A stretch of 64,000 nt of DNA from Bidens hawaiensis. Lineage: Eukaryota; Streptophyta; Magnoliopsida; Asterales; Asteraceae. The notes beneath the pieces are model-generated. The model made no database searches, was not told the origin of the DNA, and saw only the letters and a list, made by a program, of their open reading frames with translations. The stretch spans positions 1 through 64,000 of the forward strand of contig JAIQDT010007625.1 in the NCBI GenBank assembly GCA_021521415.1. The letters run 5' to 3'. The position numbers and the translations under genes are program-made. Below, one piece after another: positions 1-12,729 of the stretch; positions within the stretch are counted from its first letter, which is position 1; the number at the start of each line of letters is the position of its first letter.

Positions 1-596
1 AGAAACCAAACTTTTCAGCTCTTAAACTTGATGTTATATGCTTTTTCCAAGCAGCAACGTATGAGATGATTGAAAACAACATGATCAAAGAAGACAGACC
101 AAGTTTTCAAGTGGCTAATGCCCTCATTGCACCAATGGGGAACTTTTCTATAAAGAATCAACAACAAATTTCCATAATAGAAGAGCCAAGTGAATATGGT
201 GGTGAGACACCAATGGGGTTAGTTGCTGGTAGTTCAAACAGTCAAGGTAGCCAATTAAGATTTAATGTCCAACTGATTGATGATAATGATACACTCTCTA
301 TGGCCAGTGGACATGCTCCTTATGGTGGTGGCAATGTTAATCAAGGAAATTAGTATCAAGCTTTATTCTCAATGTTTACCGAGTCACACAATGCCTTTGT
401 GGCTAAGAATCTGATCTATACCAGTGTGGTTCAGGAAGACCCAGAGCAAATCGATGCAGGTGACTTGGGAGACATGGATTTGAAGTGGCACGCTGCTATG
501 CTAGTTGTGAGAAGCACGTGACTCTTTAACAGAACAGGAAGATCCTTGGTTTCAGGACCAAATGATAGAATTTGATTTGATAAATCCAAGGCTATT

Positions 597-638
597 TGCT
601 ATAACTGCCAATTACCTGGTCAATTTGCAAAGGAATGC
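597..638 (+). other. First Gag zinc knuckle, His replaced by Gln
   Basis: Translates as CYNCQLPGQFAKEC. Spacing is C-x2-C-x4-Q-x4-C, so both outer cysteine positions are kept but the histidine ligand of the CCHC knuckle is Gln (CAA instead of CAT or CAC). Element Y has the intact form CYNCQEFGHFSKKC. A dead knuckle fits a decaying copy. Confidence 0.8.
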
Positions 639-2203
639 AATCAACCTAGACAGTTTCAAAACAACCAGCCAAGAAATCAGTTTCAACATCAGAATCAGGA
701 TATGGGTCAACAAAGAAATTTCAACAACAACCAACAACAGAACCATAAGTAAGTTATCCCACAACAACAACCCTTTCAAAGAAATCAACAAAACCCTCTA
801 CAAGCTCCTGCAAATCAAAACAGAAACAATCCTAACCAACCTAGAAACCAAGGAAATGTTGCCTTAGCTCTAGAACCACAACAAGAAGGTGGGTTTGTTT
901 GGAATAATCATGCTGATGACATTGAAAAGGTAAATGTGTCGTTTATGGCTAAAATTGAAGGTGAAGCTGAATCCTCTTCATCTCAGGTACACTCAAATCT
1001 CTCAAAACTAGAACTACTTGAAATGAATTAATTACTTGAAATGAATGAATCATTGAGCATAACAGTTGGAAAGCTGCAAAGTGAATGTTTTAAGAAACAG
1101 AGTATGATTAATGTTTATGAAATAAGTGATTTGACTTATGAGGAAAGGATTAAGAGTTTGGAACAATATTGTATGGATAGTTACATGATTCAATCCAGAT
1201 ATGTCACTGGAATAGAAGAGTTGAAGAAAATGTATTTGAATGAAAAGTTGAAGAATACTAAAATTCAAGTTGAAATTGATTTTCTGAAAAATTTAGTTTC
1301 AACTAGGAATATTTGTGGGAAGATGAACAAGATCAAAGAGGAATATAATTACAAGCTTATTACCCCACCTGTCAATAATAATTATTCATTTAAGGTTGAT
1401 AAGGAAAAGAGAAAAGCATACCTTGATCAGTTTAGAGAAGTGTGTAAGGAATAGGAAGATTTCATTGAAAATTATAAGTTAGTTGAAGTTGATGACAAGG
1501 GAAAGTTTGTGATGAAAAAAGAAGTGAATGATAAGAAGTGTGTTGAAACTTCTGTTAGTGTGCAAGTGTCTGAAGATGATTTTGATGATGACTGTTTGAA
1601 TAGAGATGACTTGAGTGATTCAAGTGACAAAAGCTTAAGTAATGAAAGTTTAAAGAAAGAATATAATAGCAAAAAGGAACCAAAGAATAAGATGCCTTTG
1701 TTTCCAAAGATAACTCCCAAGATGAGAAGGCATCATGAGCAGATGAGAAGGGAACACCAATATTTTGATATTTGTGTTGGTTCAAAGCCAAAGAAAAACA
1801 ATGAAAGAACAACTTACAAAGTGCCACAAAGAAGAGAAAATGTCAAAGAAAATAAAAAACAGAAGTAACCAAGAAGAATGATGATTATTTCATTCCTATT
1901 TACCATGTTTTCTCAAACTGAGAGTTATTTGATATTGGGGAAGTGGAAACTATGGATAATTATCTTAGAAGACAGTCAAGATACAAAGATGAGAAACATG
2001 ACACTCATATCAGATGGGAAGAAATCAAGTTTGTGAAAAGCACTATGTCAAGAGAAGAAACCAAAATTGAACAATTTGTGCCCTTTAACATAAACTTCAA
2101 TGGTTTGATTGCACATCGAAAAACCATTGGGGTTGATCCACCCAGATCAAGTGAAAGATACAAGATGAGAAACTGAAGTGAAAAATTCAAAGGTCAAGTG
2201 TGG

Positions 2204-2245
2204 TGTAAGATCTGTGATGTCTATGGTCATCACACTAATTCATGC
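2204..2245 (+). other. Second Gag zinc knuckle
   Basis: Translates as CKICDVYGHHTNSC, an intact C-x2-C-x4-H-x4-C knuckle followed directly by a stop codon. It lies about 520 codons downstream of the first knuckle, matching the spacing seen in element Y. Confidence 0.8.
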
Positions 2246-2510
2246 TAGGAAAATTTCACTCCTGAACCTTTTCATGTTCCTGACACAATCAAGTATGGAC
2301 AAGACTTTGGCTTTTATAAGAAAAGGTACAATGATTATATGAACAAGGGTATAGGAATGGTTGATGAACCAGAAATTGGTGGCACATAAAGAAGTAAAAT
2401 AGTAAGTGAGATTATTCAAAAGAAAGAAAAGAGGAAGATTTTGAATGAAAAAGAAAAGAAGAAGGGTCCAATAAAAAGAGTAAGAATAAATCTAAACCCT
2501 TGGATATATG

Positions 2511-2680
2511 AATAAGTGGTTGAGATTGGTAGTTTTTAAAATACCAAATAGTTTCCTAGGATCTAGGATTTAGGCAAAATAGTTTCCTAACTCTAAATTT
2601 TATGTTATTCCTACTCTTCCTACAAAACTATGTCCTTTTATTTTAACCCTTATATATATATATATATATAATCTCTTACA
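2511..2680. other. AT-rich spacer with TA microsatellite
   Basis: No coding signal. Contains a short (TA)n run near 2650-2671 and then passes into satellite sequence. Confidence 0.6.
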
Positions 2681-3987
2681 ACCAGATACGACACCTATGG
2701 ATACATTACCGAACCTTTTGACACATTATGATACCATTGGACACATTAATAAATTATAAACTTAATTAGGAAATCATACAACACATTTGTACGTCGTGCG
2801 ACCCCTAACCACATTGTATGATACCTTTCAACTTTGTATAGCATCATAAATAAATTGTGACAACGTACGAATATGTGATTCACTTTAACCTACCATATTT
2901 CATGGTAGCAAACCAATGGATTTCTTACCACATATACTATCATTAGGACATCATACGACAACGTATGACGACTTTAAAACACCATTCATCTATATAGAGT
3001 AGCTTACACAACATACGCACTTTAGGATACATTACTAAACAGTTTGACACATTATGACTCCTAAGGATAAATTAATAAATTATAAGCTTACTTAGGAAAT
3101 CATACAACACGTTTGGACGTTGTGCAACCCCTTACCACACCGTATGAAACCTTTTAATATTGTAAAAACGTCATAAAAGCATTGTGACTACGTACGACTC
3201 CGTGAATCACTTTAACATACCGTTTTCCATGGTATCGAACAAATTGATTCCTTACCACACATGTTATGATTAGGGTAAAATACGACATCATGCTACAATG
3301 TACGACGACTTAAAACACATTGTATCTATAAAAATAGCATACAATAACATATGGCCCCTTTGGATACATTACCAAACCTTTTGACACGTTATGTTACAAT
3401 AGGAGACATTAACAAATTATAAGCTAACTAAGGACTTCATACAACACGTTTGGACGTCGTGCGTCCCCTTAGCACACCGTAAGATAGTTTTCAACACTGT
3501 ATAACATCATAAAAAAATTGTGACAACGTACGAATCTGTGGAGCACTTTATCCTACCGATTTTCACGTTAGAAAACCTATGGATTCCTTACCACACATGT
3601 TATCATTAGGACATCATATGACAATGAATGACGCCTTAAAAATCGGGCATCTATATAGAATAGCTTACAACAACATAGGATACATTTCCAATTTTTTTTT
3701 GACACATTATGATACCTAAGGACTAATTAAAAATTATGAGCTTACTTTTGAGATCATACAACACGTTTGGACGTCGTGCAACCCCTTACCACACCGTATA
3801 AAAACTTTCAACAGTGTATAAAGTCATAAAAACATTGTGACAACCTACGACACTGTGGATCACTTTAACATACCGTTTTGCCCGATAGCAATCCAGTGGA
3901 TTCCTTACCATACCTGCTATCATTAGGTAATCACACGACAACGCATGATGCCTTAAAACCCCGTGCGTCTATATAGAATATACAAAA
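2681..3987. repeat. Satellite array, block 1 (about 4 diverged monomers)
   Basis: The landmark CATACAAC recurs near 2775, 3101, 3438 and 3755, giving monomers of about 326, 337 and 317 bp. They are the same family as the main array but more diverged, with mixed A/B features. The block ends abruptly at about 3987 inside a monomer, at the edge of a truncated gypsy element. Confidence 0.9.
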
Positions 3988-4093
3988 CTAAACTGAACTA
4001 TATTAATCTACATGTATTAATCTAAATATATATACAAAACAACAAAAGGCAAATCCCCAAACTAGAGTCGTTCTCTAGTTGCCTCAAACCGTG

Positions 4094-4111
4094 TCCCCGA
4101 AAACGGCGCCA
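4094..4111 (-). promoter_or_regulatory. Primer-binding site, tRNA-Asp type
   Basis: Plus-strand TCCCCGAAAACGGCGCCA is the 3' end of plant tRNA-Asp with two central mismatches. The minus strand begins TGGCGCCG, six bases after the LTR end. Confidence 0.7.
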
Positions 4112-4117
4112 AAAACG

Positions 4118-5652
4118 TGATGTGCGAAAAGCTATATATAAATATTAATAACTAATTCTCGCAATTCAAGACTAAGTATTAAATTTAGAAAACCAAACAC
4201 TAACTAAGCTTCACACAAACGAAAAATTTACCGGTCGCGTAGCAGCACAGTCTAATGAATTCCGGATGTCGAACACAAAGACACGTGAGAACTGCTCAGA
4301 TAATTAACCCTAATCTAAGTCTCTCCTAAAAAACATATTTCTTTATCTTATTAATCTAAAACTAACTTAACTAATTTAACTTAACTAACGGTGAAACTTA
4401 ACGAAACTAACGATAATAAGAAAACAAACCACCTAGGTAGGATGACTTAACGGCTATAAGATGAAATGGGTGCTAACATGTGGTTGAAACCAGGGTTCTA
4501 AAGATGGGCTAGCATAGGTGAGGTCAAGGAAACTGGGTCCTTATGGTCAGTTTTACCAGAAAACACTAAAGACGTCTAGATAGCTTTTATTCCATCGTTG
4601 TTTATCTTCGTACCCTAATGACTCATCACTTGGTCCAGGTCTTAATCACAGATCTCACTAAGGCTCGAGCTAATTACAAACCTAGGAGAAGGGGGTAATT
4701 CAATATTAAAGGAAAAATAACTCAACTTACAAACTAACCTAGTCAATAGTTGGAAAACCGCATTTGGCTCGCAACGAATAACCAAATCAACTAAACTAGA
4801 AAGATAAGCTGACACCTAAGGTTTTGGTCCAACTCAAAGGTGGTGAACCTACTGACTTTAATAACTTAAGCAACATAAACCCTAATGGTATGCCTACCAC
4901 AATCAATCAACACACAAAGTATTAACCGAAGCATGCAATTAATGCCTACACGAAACTAATTCATGCAATAATCAATCATACGGGGCACATGCAACTTGAG
5001 ATACATCTATGGCAACGGGTGAACACGGAATAATATCAGGTTATATGAAATTTACGATAAATAAACAATTAAACACTTGTTAAGCACCATAAACTAGTTA
5101 ATTTAAATCGTTAAGCATCAAACCTAGGCGATTCAAACAAGTTTAGCCAGCCATAATGAATGAACATCAGATAATAATCGTAATTAAGCTCAAAGTATCC
5201 ATTAGAAACTGATTGGAACTTGTTTCAAAGTATAAAATTCAAAAATGAACTCACAAATGTCAAAATAAGAAAAGTCGACAACCGATTGATGAAACTCCGA
5301 ACCGGCTGCTTCTCGTCTTCGTGTTTAACTGATGTGGGACAGCTGGAATAATTTATTTTTAATTTATAGGGTTTTAGGGTTTAAATAGATTACTTAAACT
5401 TGATTAAGAAGCCAAACTAGGTCCAAAACAAGCCCACAAAAGACAAATAGTCGTGGTCAACAAAAGTCAAAGGTCTGGGCAGCCCCTAGGGCGCCGCATT
5501 ACGTGATCACTAAGGCCTAGGTCTGGCTGTTTTTCGTTTTTTGACTCGCTTATCTTCAAACGCGCATACCAGCTTCATCCGAATCCCGTTTGAGCGGATT
5601 TATTCTTCCTTAAACTCGCTTTTTCACTCTCTTCAACATAGGACCTATCACA
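4118..5652 (-). repeat. 5' LTR of the truncated gypsy element, about 1.5 kb
   Basis: On the minus strand it starts TGTGATAGG and ends CGCACATCA next to the primer site. A TATA-like stretch lies near 5365-5395 on the minus strand. No second LTR is present, so the distal edge is placed only by the TG start and the return of satellite. Confidence 0.55.
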
Positions 5653-5656
5653 TACA

Positions 5657-8600
5657 CAAACTACCACACCTGCAATCATTAGGACATCTTACGACAACGT
5701 ATGACACCTTAAAACACCGTGCATCTATATTGAATAGCTTACGATAACATAAGGCACCGTAGGATACATTAGCAAATGTTTTGACACCTATGATACCATA
5801 GGACACATAAACAAATTTTAAGCTTAGTGAGGACATCGTACAACACCTTTGGATGTCACGGTTCCCCTTACCACACCGTATTATACCCTTCAACACACTG
5901 TGACAACGTATGAATCTGTAGATCACTCTATCATACTGTTTTTGACGGTAGCAAACCAATGGATTCCTTACTACACATGCTGTCATTAGGGTAACATACG
6001 ACATAATGTGTCCCCTTACCACACCGTATTATACCCTTCAACACAGTATAACATCATAAAAACATTGTGACAACATAGGAATCTATAGATCACTTTATCA
6101 TACTGCTTTCGACAGTAGCAAACCAATGGATTCCTCACCACACATGTTGTCATGAGGGTAACGCACGACATCATGTGATAATGTACGACGCCATAAAACA
6201 CATTGTATCTATAAACAATAGCATACAACAACATGTGGAGCCATTGGATAGCTAAGTGAGGACATGTGGAGCCATTGGATACATTTAAAATTTATAAGCT
6301 AAGTGAGAACATCATACAACATGTTTGGAAGCTGGGCGTCCCTTTACCACATCGTAAGATATCTTTCAACATCGTATAACATCGTCAATAAATTGTGACA
6401 ACGTTCGAATCTGTGGGACACATTAACCCACCCACTTTCATGGTAGCAAAAAAATTGATTCTATACCACACCTGCTATCATTAGGACATCTTATGACAAC
6501 GTGTGACACCTTAAAACACCGTGCATATATATTGAATAACTTACAACAACATACGATACCCTAGGATACATTTGCAAATATTCTGACACCTTATGATACC
6601 ATAGGACACATTAAAAATTTTTAAGCTTAGTGAGGACATTGTACAACACGGTTGGATGTCGTGCTTCCCCTTACCACACCGTATTATAACCTTCAACGCA
6701 ATATAACGTCATAAAACATTATGACAACATACGACTCTGTAGATCACTCTAACATACTATTTTCGATGGTAGCAAACCAATGGGTTCCTCACCACATATG
6801 CTGTCATTAGGGTAACATACGACATCATGTGAAAACGTACGACGCCTTAAAACACATTGTATCTATAAAGAATAGCATACAACAACATGCGGCACTATTG
6901 GATACATTACCAAACCTTTTGACATGTTATGATACCATAGGAGACATTTACAAATTATAAGATAAGTGATAACATCATACAACACATTTGGACGTCGGGC
7001 GTTCCCTAACCACGGCGTAAGATACCTTTCAACACCGTATAACATCGTAAATAAATTGTGACAACATACTTATCTGTGGAACACATTAACCCACCGTCTT
7101 TCATGGTGGCAAACCTATTGATTCCTTACCACACTTGCTATCATTAGGACATCTTATGACAACTTATAACACCTTAAAACTCCGTGCGTCTATATTGAAT
7201 AGCTTACAACAACATACGACACCGTAGGATACATTTTCAAATGTTTTGACTCCTTATGATACCCTAGGACACATTAATAAATTTTAAGCTTATGAGGACA
7301 TCGTACAACACATTTGGATGTCGTGCTTCCCCTTACCATACCTTATTATACCCCTCAAAACTATATAACTCCATAAAAACATTGTGACAACATACAACTT
7401 TGTAGATCACTCTAACATACAGTTTTTGACGCTAGCAAACTAATGGATTCCTTACCACACATGTTGTAATTAGGGTAACATACGACATCATGCGACAATG
7501 TACGATGCCTTAAAACACATTGTATCTATAAAGAATAGCATTCAACAACATGAAGCACCATTGGATACACCACCAAACCTTTTGACAGGTTATACCATAG
7601 GAGACATTTAAAATTTATAAGCTAAGTGAGGACATCATACAACACGTTTGGACGTCGGGCGTCCCCTTACCACGGAGTAAGATACCATTCAACATCGTAT
7701 AACATCGTAAAAAAATTGTGACAACGTACGAATATGTGGAACACATTAACCCACCGTATTTCACGGTAGCAAAAAGATTGATTCCTTACCACACCTTCTA
7801 TCATTAAGACATCTTACGACAACGTATGACACCTTAAAACACCATGAATATATATTGAATAGCAAACAAAAACATACGGCACCGTAGGATACATTAGCAA
7901 ATGTTTTGACACCTTATGATACCATAAGACACATTAACACATTTAAAGCATAGTGAGGACATCATACAACAAGTTTGGATGTCATGCTTCCCCTTACCAC
8001 ACCGCATTATACCCTTCAACAAAGTATAACGTCATAAAAACATTGTGACAATGTACGACTCTATAGATCACTATAAAATACTGTTTTCGACGGTAGCAAA
8101 CCAATGGATTCCTTATCACACATGATGTCATTAGGGTAACCTTAGACATCGTGTGACAATGTACGACGCCTTAACACATTTTGTCTATAATGAATAGCAT
8201 ATAACAACATGCGGCACCATTGGATACATTACCAAACCTTTTGAGACGTTATGAAACCATAGGAGACATTTAAAAACTATAAGCTAAGTGAGGACATCAT
8301 ACAACACGTTTGGACGCCGGTCGTCACCTTACCACTGTGTAAGATACCTTTCAACACCGTATAAATCGTAAATAAATTGTGACAACGTACGAATCCGTGG
8401 AACACATTAACCCACCGTTTTTCATTGTAGAAAAAAAATGATTCCTTACCAAACCTGCTATCATCAGAACATCTTACGACAATGTATGACACCTGAAAAC
8501 ACCGTGCATCTATATTGAGTAACATACAACAACATACGGAGCCGTAGTATACATTAGAAAATGTTTTGACTCCTTATGATACCATAGGACACATTAACAA

Positions 8601-10331
8601 ATATTAAGCTTATTAAGCTCATCATACAACATGTTTGGATGTCGTGCTTCCCCTTACCACACCATATTATACCCTTCAACACAGTACAACGTCATAAAAA
8701 CATTGTGACAACGTATGACTCTGTAGATCACTCTAACATACTGTTTTCGACGGTAGCAAACCAGGAATTCCTTAACACACATGTTGTCATTAGGGTAACA
8801 TACGACATCATGCAACAATGTACGACTCCATAAAACACATTGTATCTATTAAGAATATCATACAACAATATGCGAAACCATTGGATACATTACCAAACCT
8901 TTTGACACCTTATAATACCATAGAAGACATTTAAAATTTATAAGCTAAGTGAGGACATCTTACAACACGTTTGGACGCCGGGTATCCCTTTCCGCAGCGT
9001 AAGATACCTTTTAACACCGTATAACATCGTAAACATATAGTGACAACGTGCGAATATGTGGAACACATTAAACCACCGTCTTTCATGGTAGTAAACCGAT
9101 GGATTCCTTACCACACCTACTATCATTAGGAAATCTTACGACAACGTATGACACCTTAAAACACTGAGCATCTATATTGAATAGCTTACAACAACATACG
9201 ACACCTTAGGATACATTTGCAAATATTTTGACACCTTATGATACCATAGGACACATTAACAAATTTTAAGCTTAGTGAGGACATCGTACAACACGTTTGG
9301 AAGTCGTGCTTCCCCTTACCACACCTTATTATACCCATCAACACTGTATTACGTCATAAAAACATTGTGACAACACACGACTCTATAGATGACTCTGACA
9401 TACTGTTTTTGACGATACCAAACCAATGGATTCCTTACCACACATGCTGTCATTAGGGTAACCTTCGACATCATGCGACAATGTACGACACCTTAAAACA
9501 CATTTTATATATAATGAATAGCATATAACAACATGTGGCACCATTAGATACGTTACCAAACCTTTTGACACGATATGAAACCATAGGAGACATTTAAAAA
9601 TTATAAGCTAAGTGAGGACATCATACAACATGTTTGGACGCCGGGCATCCCCTTACCACAGCGTAAGATACCAATCAACATCGTGTAACATAGTAATTAA
9701 ATTGTGACAACGTACGAATCTGTGGAACACATTAACCCACCGTCTTTCATGGTAGAAAACCGATTGATTTCTTACCACAACTGCTATCGTTAGGACATCT
9801 TACGACAACATATGACACCTTAAAACATAGTGCATCTATATTGAATATCTTACAACAACATACAACACCTTTGGATACATTTGAAAATGTTTTGACACAT
9901 TACGATACCATAGGAGACATTAACAAATTATATGCTTAGTGAGGACATCATACAAAAAGTTTGGACGTCGTGCGTCCTCTTAGCATACCGTATTATAACC
10001 TCAACACAATATAACGTCATAAAAATATTGCGACAACGTACGACTTTGTAGATCATTCTAACATACTATTTTCGACGTTAGCAAACCAATGGATTCCTTA
10101 CCACACATGCTGTCATTAGGGTAACATATGACATCATGCGACTATGTACAACCCCTTAAAACACACTGTATCTCTAAAGAATAGCATATAAAAATATGCA
10201 GCACCATTGCATACATTACCAAACCTTTTAACACGTTATGATACCATGGGAGACATTTAAAATTTATAAGCTAAGTGAGGACATCATACAACATGTTTGG
10301 ACGTCGGGCGTCCCCTTACCACAGTGTAAGA
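5657..10331. repeat. Satellite array, block 2a, A/B higher-order repeat
   Basis: Landmark positions alternate about 327 and 335 bp apart (for example 6313, 6641, 6976, 7302, 7636, 7963, 8298, 8623, 8959, 9285, 9622, 9949, 10285). A units carry GTCGGGCGTCC and GTGGAACACATTAACCC. B units carry GTCGTGCTTCC and GTAGATCACTCTAAC. Units alternate strictly over most of the block, so the real repeat is a dimer of about 661 bp. Rearranged units occur near 5990-6270. Confidence 0.93.
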
Positions 10332-10521
10332 TGTAACATCCGGTCCCTCGCACCACCAATATTGTCCGCTCTGCCCACGAAGAGCTCACGGATTTGTTTT
10401 TGGTTGCCCAAAACGCGTTGGTGATTGAAGAGGCAGGACATTACTTATGATCTCTCTTGTCCACGGCCGATGTGGGATAGCCTAAGAGTGGGACAATGTT
10501 GTGTTTGCCAAGGGTGTTACA
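10332..10521 (-). repeat. TRIM LTR, left (3' LTR)
   Basis: 190 bp, starts TGTAACATCCGG and ends GGGTGTTACA. Lacks the 8-bp ACCAGTGA present in the other LTR; otherwise nearly identical. Confidence 0.9.
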
Positions 10522-10603
10522 GAAAACCCCCCTTTGGACTCATCGTCCTCGATGAGGCGTGTCCCAACATCCCGAATGGCACAAGAGTGGCTTTGATACC
10601 AAC

Positions 10604-10801
10604 TGTAACATCCGGCCCCTCGCACCACCAATATTGTCCGTTCTGCCCACGAAGAGCTCACGGATTTGTTTTTGGTTGCCCAAAACACGTTGGTGATTGA
10701 AGAGGCAGGACATTACTTATGAACCAGTGATCTCTCTTGTCCACGGCCGATGTGGGATAGCCTAAGAGTGGGACAATGTTGTGTTTGCCAAGGGTGTTAC
10801 A
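10604..10801 (-). repeat. TRIM LTR, right (5' LTR)
   Basis: 198 bp with the same termini. It adjoins the primer-binding site at about 10590-10601. Confidence 0.9.
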
Positions 10802-12194
10802 TAAGATACCTTTCAACATCGTATAACATCGTAAATAAATTGTGACAACGTATGAATTTGTGAAACACATTAACCCACCGTCTTTCATGGTAGCAAAAAA
10901 ATTGATTCCTTACCACACCTGCTATCATTACGACATTTTACGGCAACGTATAACCCCTTAAAACACCGTGAAGATATATTGAATAGCTTACAATAACATA
11001 CTGCACCATAAGATACATTTGCAAATGGTTTGACACCTTATGATACCATAAGACACATTAACAAATTTTTTGCTAAGTGAGCACATCGTACAACACGTTT
11101 GGATGTCGTGCTTCCCCTTACCACACTGTATTACACCCTTCAACATAGTATAACGTCATAAAAATATTGTGAAAATGTACGACTCTGTAGATCACTATAA
11201 CATACTGTTTTCGACGGTAGCAAACCAATGGATTCCTTACCACACATGCTGTCATTAGGGGAACATACGACATCATGCGAAAATGTACGATGCCTAAAAA
11301 CATATTGTATCTATAAAGAATATCATACAGCAACAAGAGGCACCATTGGATACACTACCAAACCTTTTGACACATTATGATACCATAGGAGACATTTAAA
11401 AATTATAAGCTAAATGAGGACATCATACAACACGTTTGGACGCCGGGCGTCCCCTTACCACAACGTAAGATACCTTTCAACATCGCATAACATCGTAAAT
11501 GAATTGTGACAACATACGAATATGTGAAACACATTGACCCATTGTCTTTCATGGTAGCAAAAAAACTGATACCTTACCACACCTGCTATCCTTAGGACAT
11601 CTTACGACAACGTATGACACCTAAAAACACCGTGCATATATATATATATTAATAAGCTTACAACAACATACGACACCGTAGGATACATTTGCAAATGTTT
11701 TGACACCTTATGATATCATAGGACACATTACCAAACTTAAAGCTTGGTGAGGACATCGTACAACACATTTGTATATGGTGCTTCCCCTTACCACACCTTA
11801 TATACCCCTCAACACTGTATAACATAATAAAACATTGTGACAACATACGACTCTGTAGATAACTCTAACATACTGTTTTTGAAGGTAGCAAACCAATGGA
11901 TTCCTTACCACACATGTTGTCGTTAGGGTAACATACGACCTCATGCAACAATGTATGACTCCTTAGTACACATTGTATCTATTAAGAATAGCATACAACA
12001 ACATGAGACACCATTGGAGTCATTACCAAACCTTTTGACACATTATGATACCATAGGAGACATTTAATAACTATAAGCTAATTGAGGACATCATACAACA
12101 AGTTTGGACGTCGGGCGTCTCCTTACCACAGTGTAAGATACCTGTCAACATCTTATAACATCGTAAATAAATTGTGACAATGTACAAATATGTG
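10802..12194. repeat. Satellite array, block 2b
   Basis: Continuation of the A/B array with landmarks at 11087, 11424, 11757 and 12092. One B unit is longer because of an (AT)n expansion near 11637-11650. The unit phase continues across the TRIM once the insertion is subtracted. Confidence 0.92.
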
Positions 12195-12729
12195 TGTTGG
12201 AACTTATGTTTTAGACCGATGCATCAAATTAATTTGTGGGTGAAAAAATATATTATTCGGTCTCAACCAAGGATGGATGGCTTGAAGACCAAGTCATGCT
12301 AGGCTAGTATAAATAGTTGTTTTTATTTATTTGTCTAGTATGAATGAATGTAATGTGTATGTGTGAGATCTAGGGTTTATCCCTTTGAGAGAGTCTCCGC
12401 CTCCAGGATGAGCTCTCCTGGTGGCGGCTGAGATATTTCTTAATTGATTGTAGGTATGAATGTATGTATGAGTGTTTCATATTTGTGTGAATCATTCGGC
12501 TTATATTAATCATACTACCCTTTCTATCTTGTTTGTGTTTTGATTACAATTGTTCATCCTATTATTGATTGTTAATCAAATCAGGCTCTCTTCCAATACA
12601 CCTCATCCGTCCAAACACCTTTCAAGAGTGAATCTGAGTGAGATTCGATCCTAACCCTAGACCCGAGCTCCACACCGTTGATTAATACCGACTATATTCA
12701 CGCTTCCACACCGGGGCTCGGTTCTCTCA
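12195..12729 (+). repeat. 5' LTR of the non-autonomous element
   Basis: 535 bp, TG...CA. A TATA box (TATAAATAG) lies at about 12308-12316, the likely Pol II start region. Confidence 0.9.

Larger units (their letters stand above)
1..2510 (+). pseudogene. Ty1/copia gag remnant with two zinc knuckles
   Basis: Decayed 3' part of a retrotransposon Gag, open in pieces (66-353, 1041-1454, 1509-1868, 1943-2176) broken by stops and frame changes. Around 430-590 a stretch containing MDLKWH matches the Gag of element Y (MDLKWN, near 27200). A first CCHC knuckle lies at 597-638 and a second (WCKICDVYGHHTNSC) at 2204-2245, with a lysine- and glutamate-rich, probably helical region between, the same order as in element Y. 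In the first knuckle the zinc-binding His is replaced by Gln. Gag packages RNA in the cytoplasmic particle. No protease or integrase follows: the fragment fades into AT-rich DNA and then satellite. The 5' end lies outside the window. Confidence 0.8.
3988..5652 (-). mobile_element. Truncated Ty3/gypsy element: leader, primer site and 5' LTR
   Basis: Read on the minus strand this is a 5' LTR (5652 down to 4118), then a primer-binding site and about 110 bp of leader, cut off where satellite starts. No coding region is left. The satellite on its two sides does not resume at the same point of the monomer, so the element or the array was rearranged after insertion. The primer site matches the 3' end of plant tRNA-Asp, which is typical of Athila/Tat-type gypsy elements; that lineage is inference. 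Confidence 0.65.
10332..10801 (-). mobile_element. TRIM (miniature LTR retrotransposon) in satellite
   Basis: Complete 470-bp element: LTRs at 10332-10521 (190 bp) and 10604-10801 (198 bp, with one 8-bp indel), each TG...CA, around 82 bp of internal DNA. Flanked by a perfect 5-bp target duplication TAAGA (10327-10331 and 10802-10806). Orientation is minus: next to the right LTR the minus strand reads TGGTATCAAAGC, a Met-tRNA-type primer site, and next to the left LTR it reads AAAGGGGGGTTTTC, the polypurine tract. No coding capacity; it must borrow enzymes from autonomous elements. I see no 5S rRNA-like segment in the LTR, so it is not a Cassandra-type TRIM. Confidence 0.92.

Noticed and set aside
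4094..4111. tRNA gene
   Set aside because: Only the 3' end of tRNA-Asp is matched; it is a primer-binding site. The Met-type sites at 12732, 25044, 42409, 54857 and 60680 are likewise not tRNA genes.
5648..6022. Open frames of 60-124 codons on the minus strand in the satellite (also 6016-6234, 8277-8525, 11118-11336, 15344-15577, 17432-17632, 23054-23242 and others)
   Set aside because: They recur once per monomer with the same wording and are a by-product of the repeat; no start context, domain or conservation beyond the DNA.
10425..10700. 91-codon ORF on the plus strand
   Set aside because: It spans both LTRs and the primer site of the TRIM; chance reading.
10332..10801. Cassandra-type TRIM with 5S rRNA in its LTR
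   Set aside because: I looked for 5S internal promoter wording in both LTR orientations and saw none.
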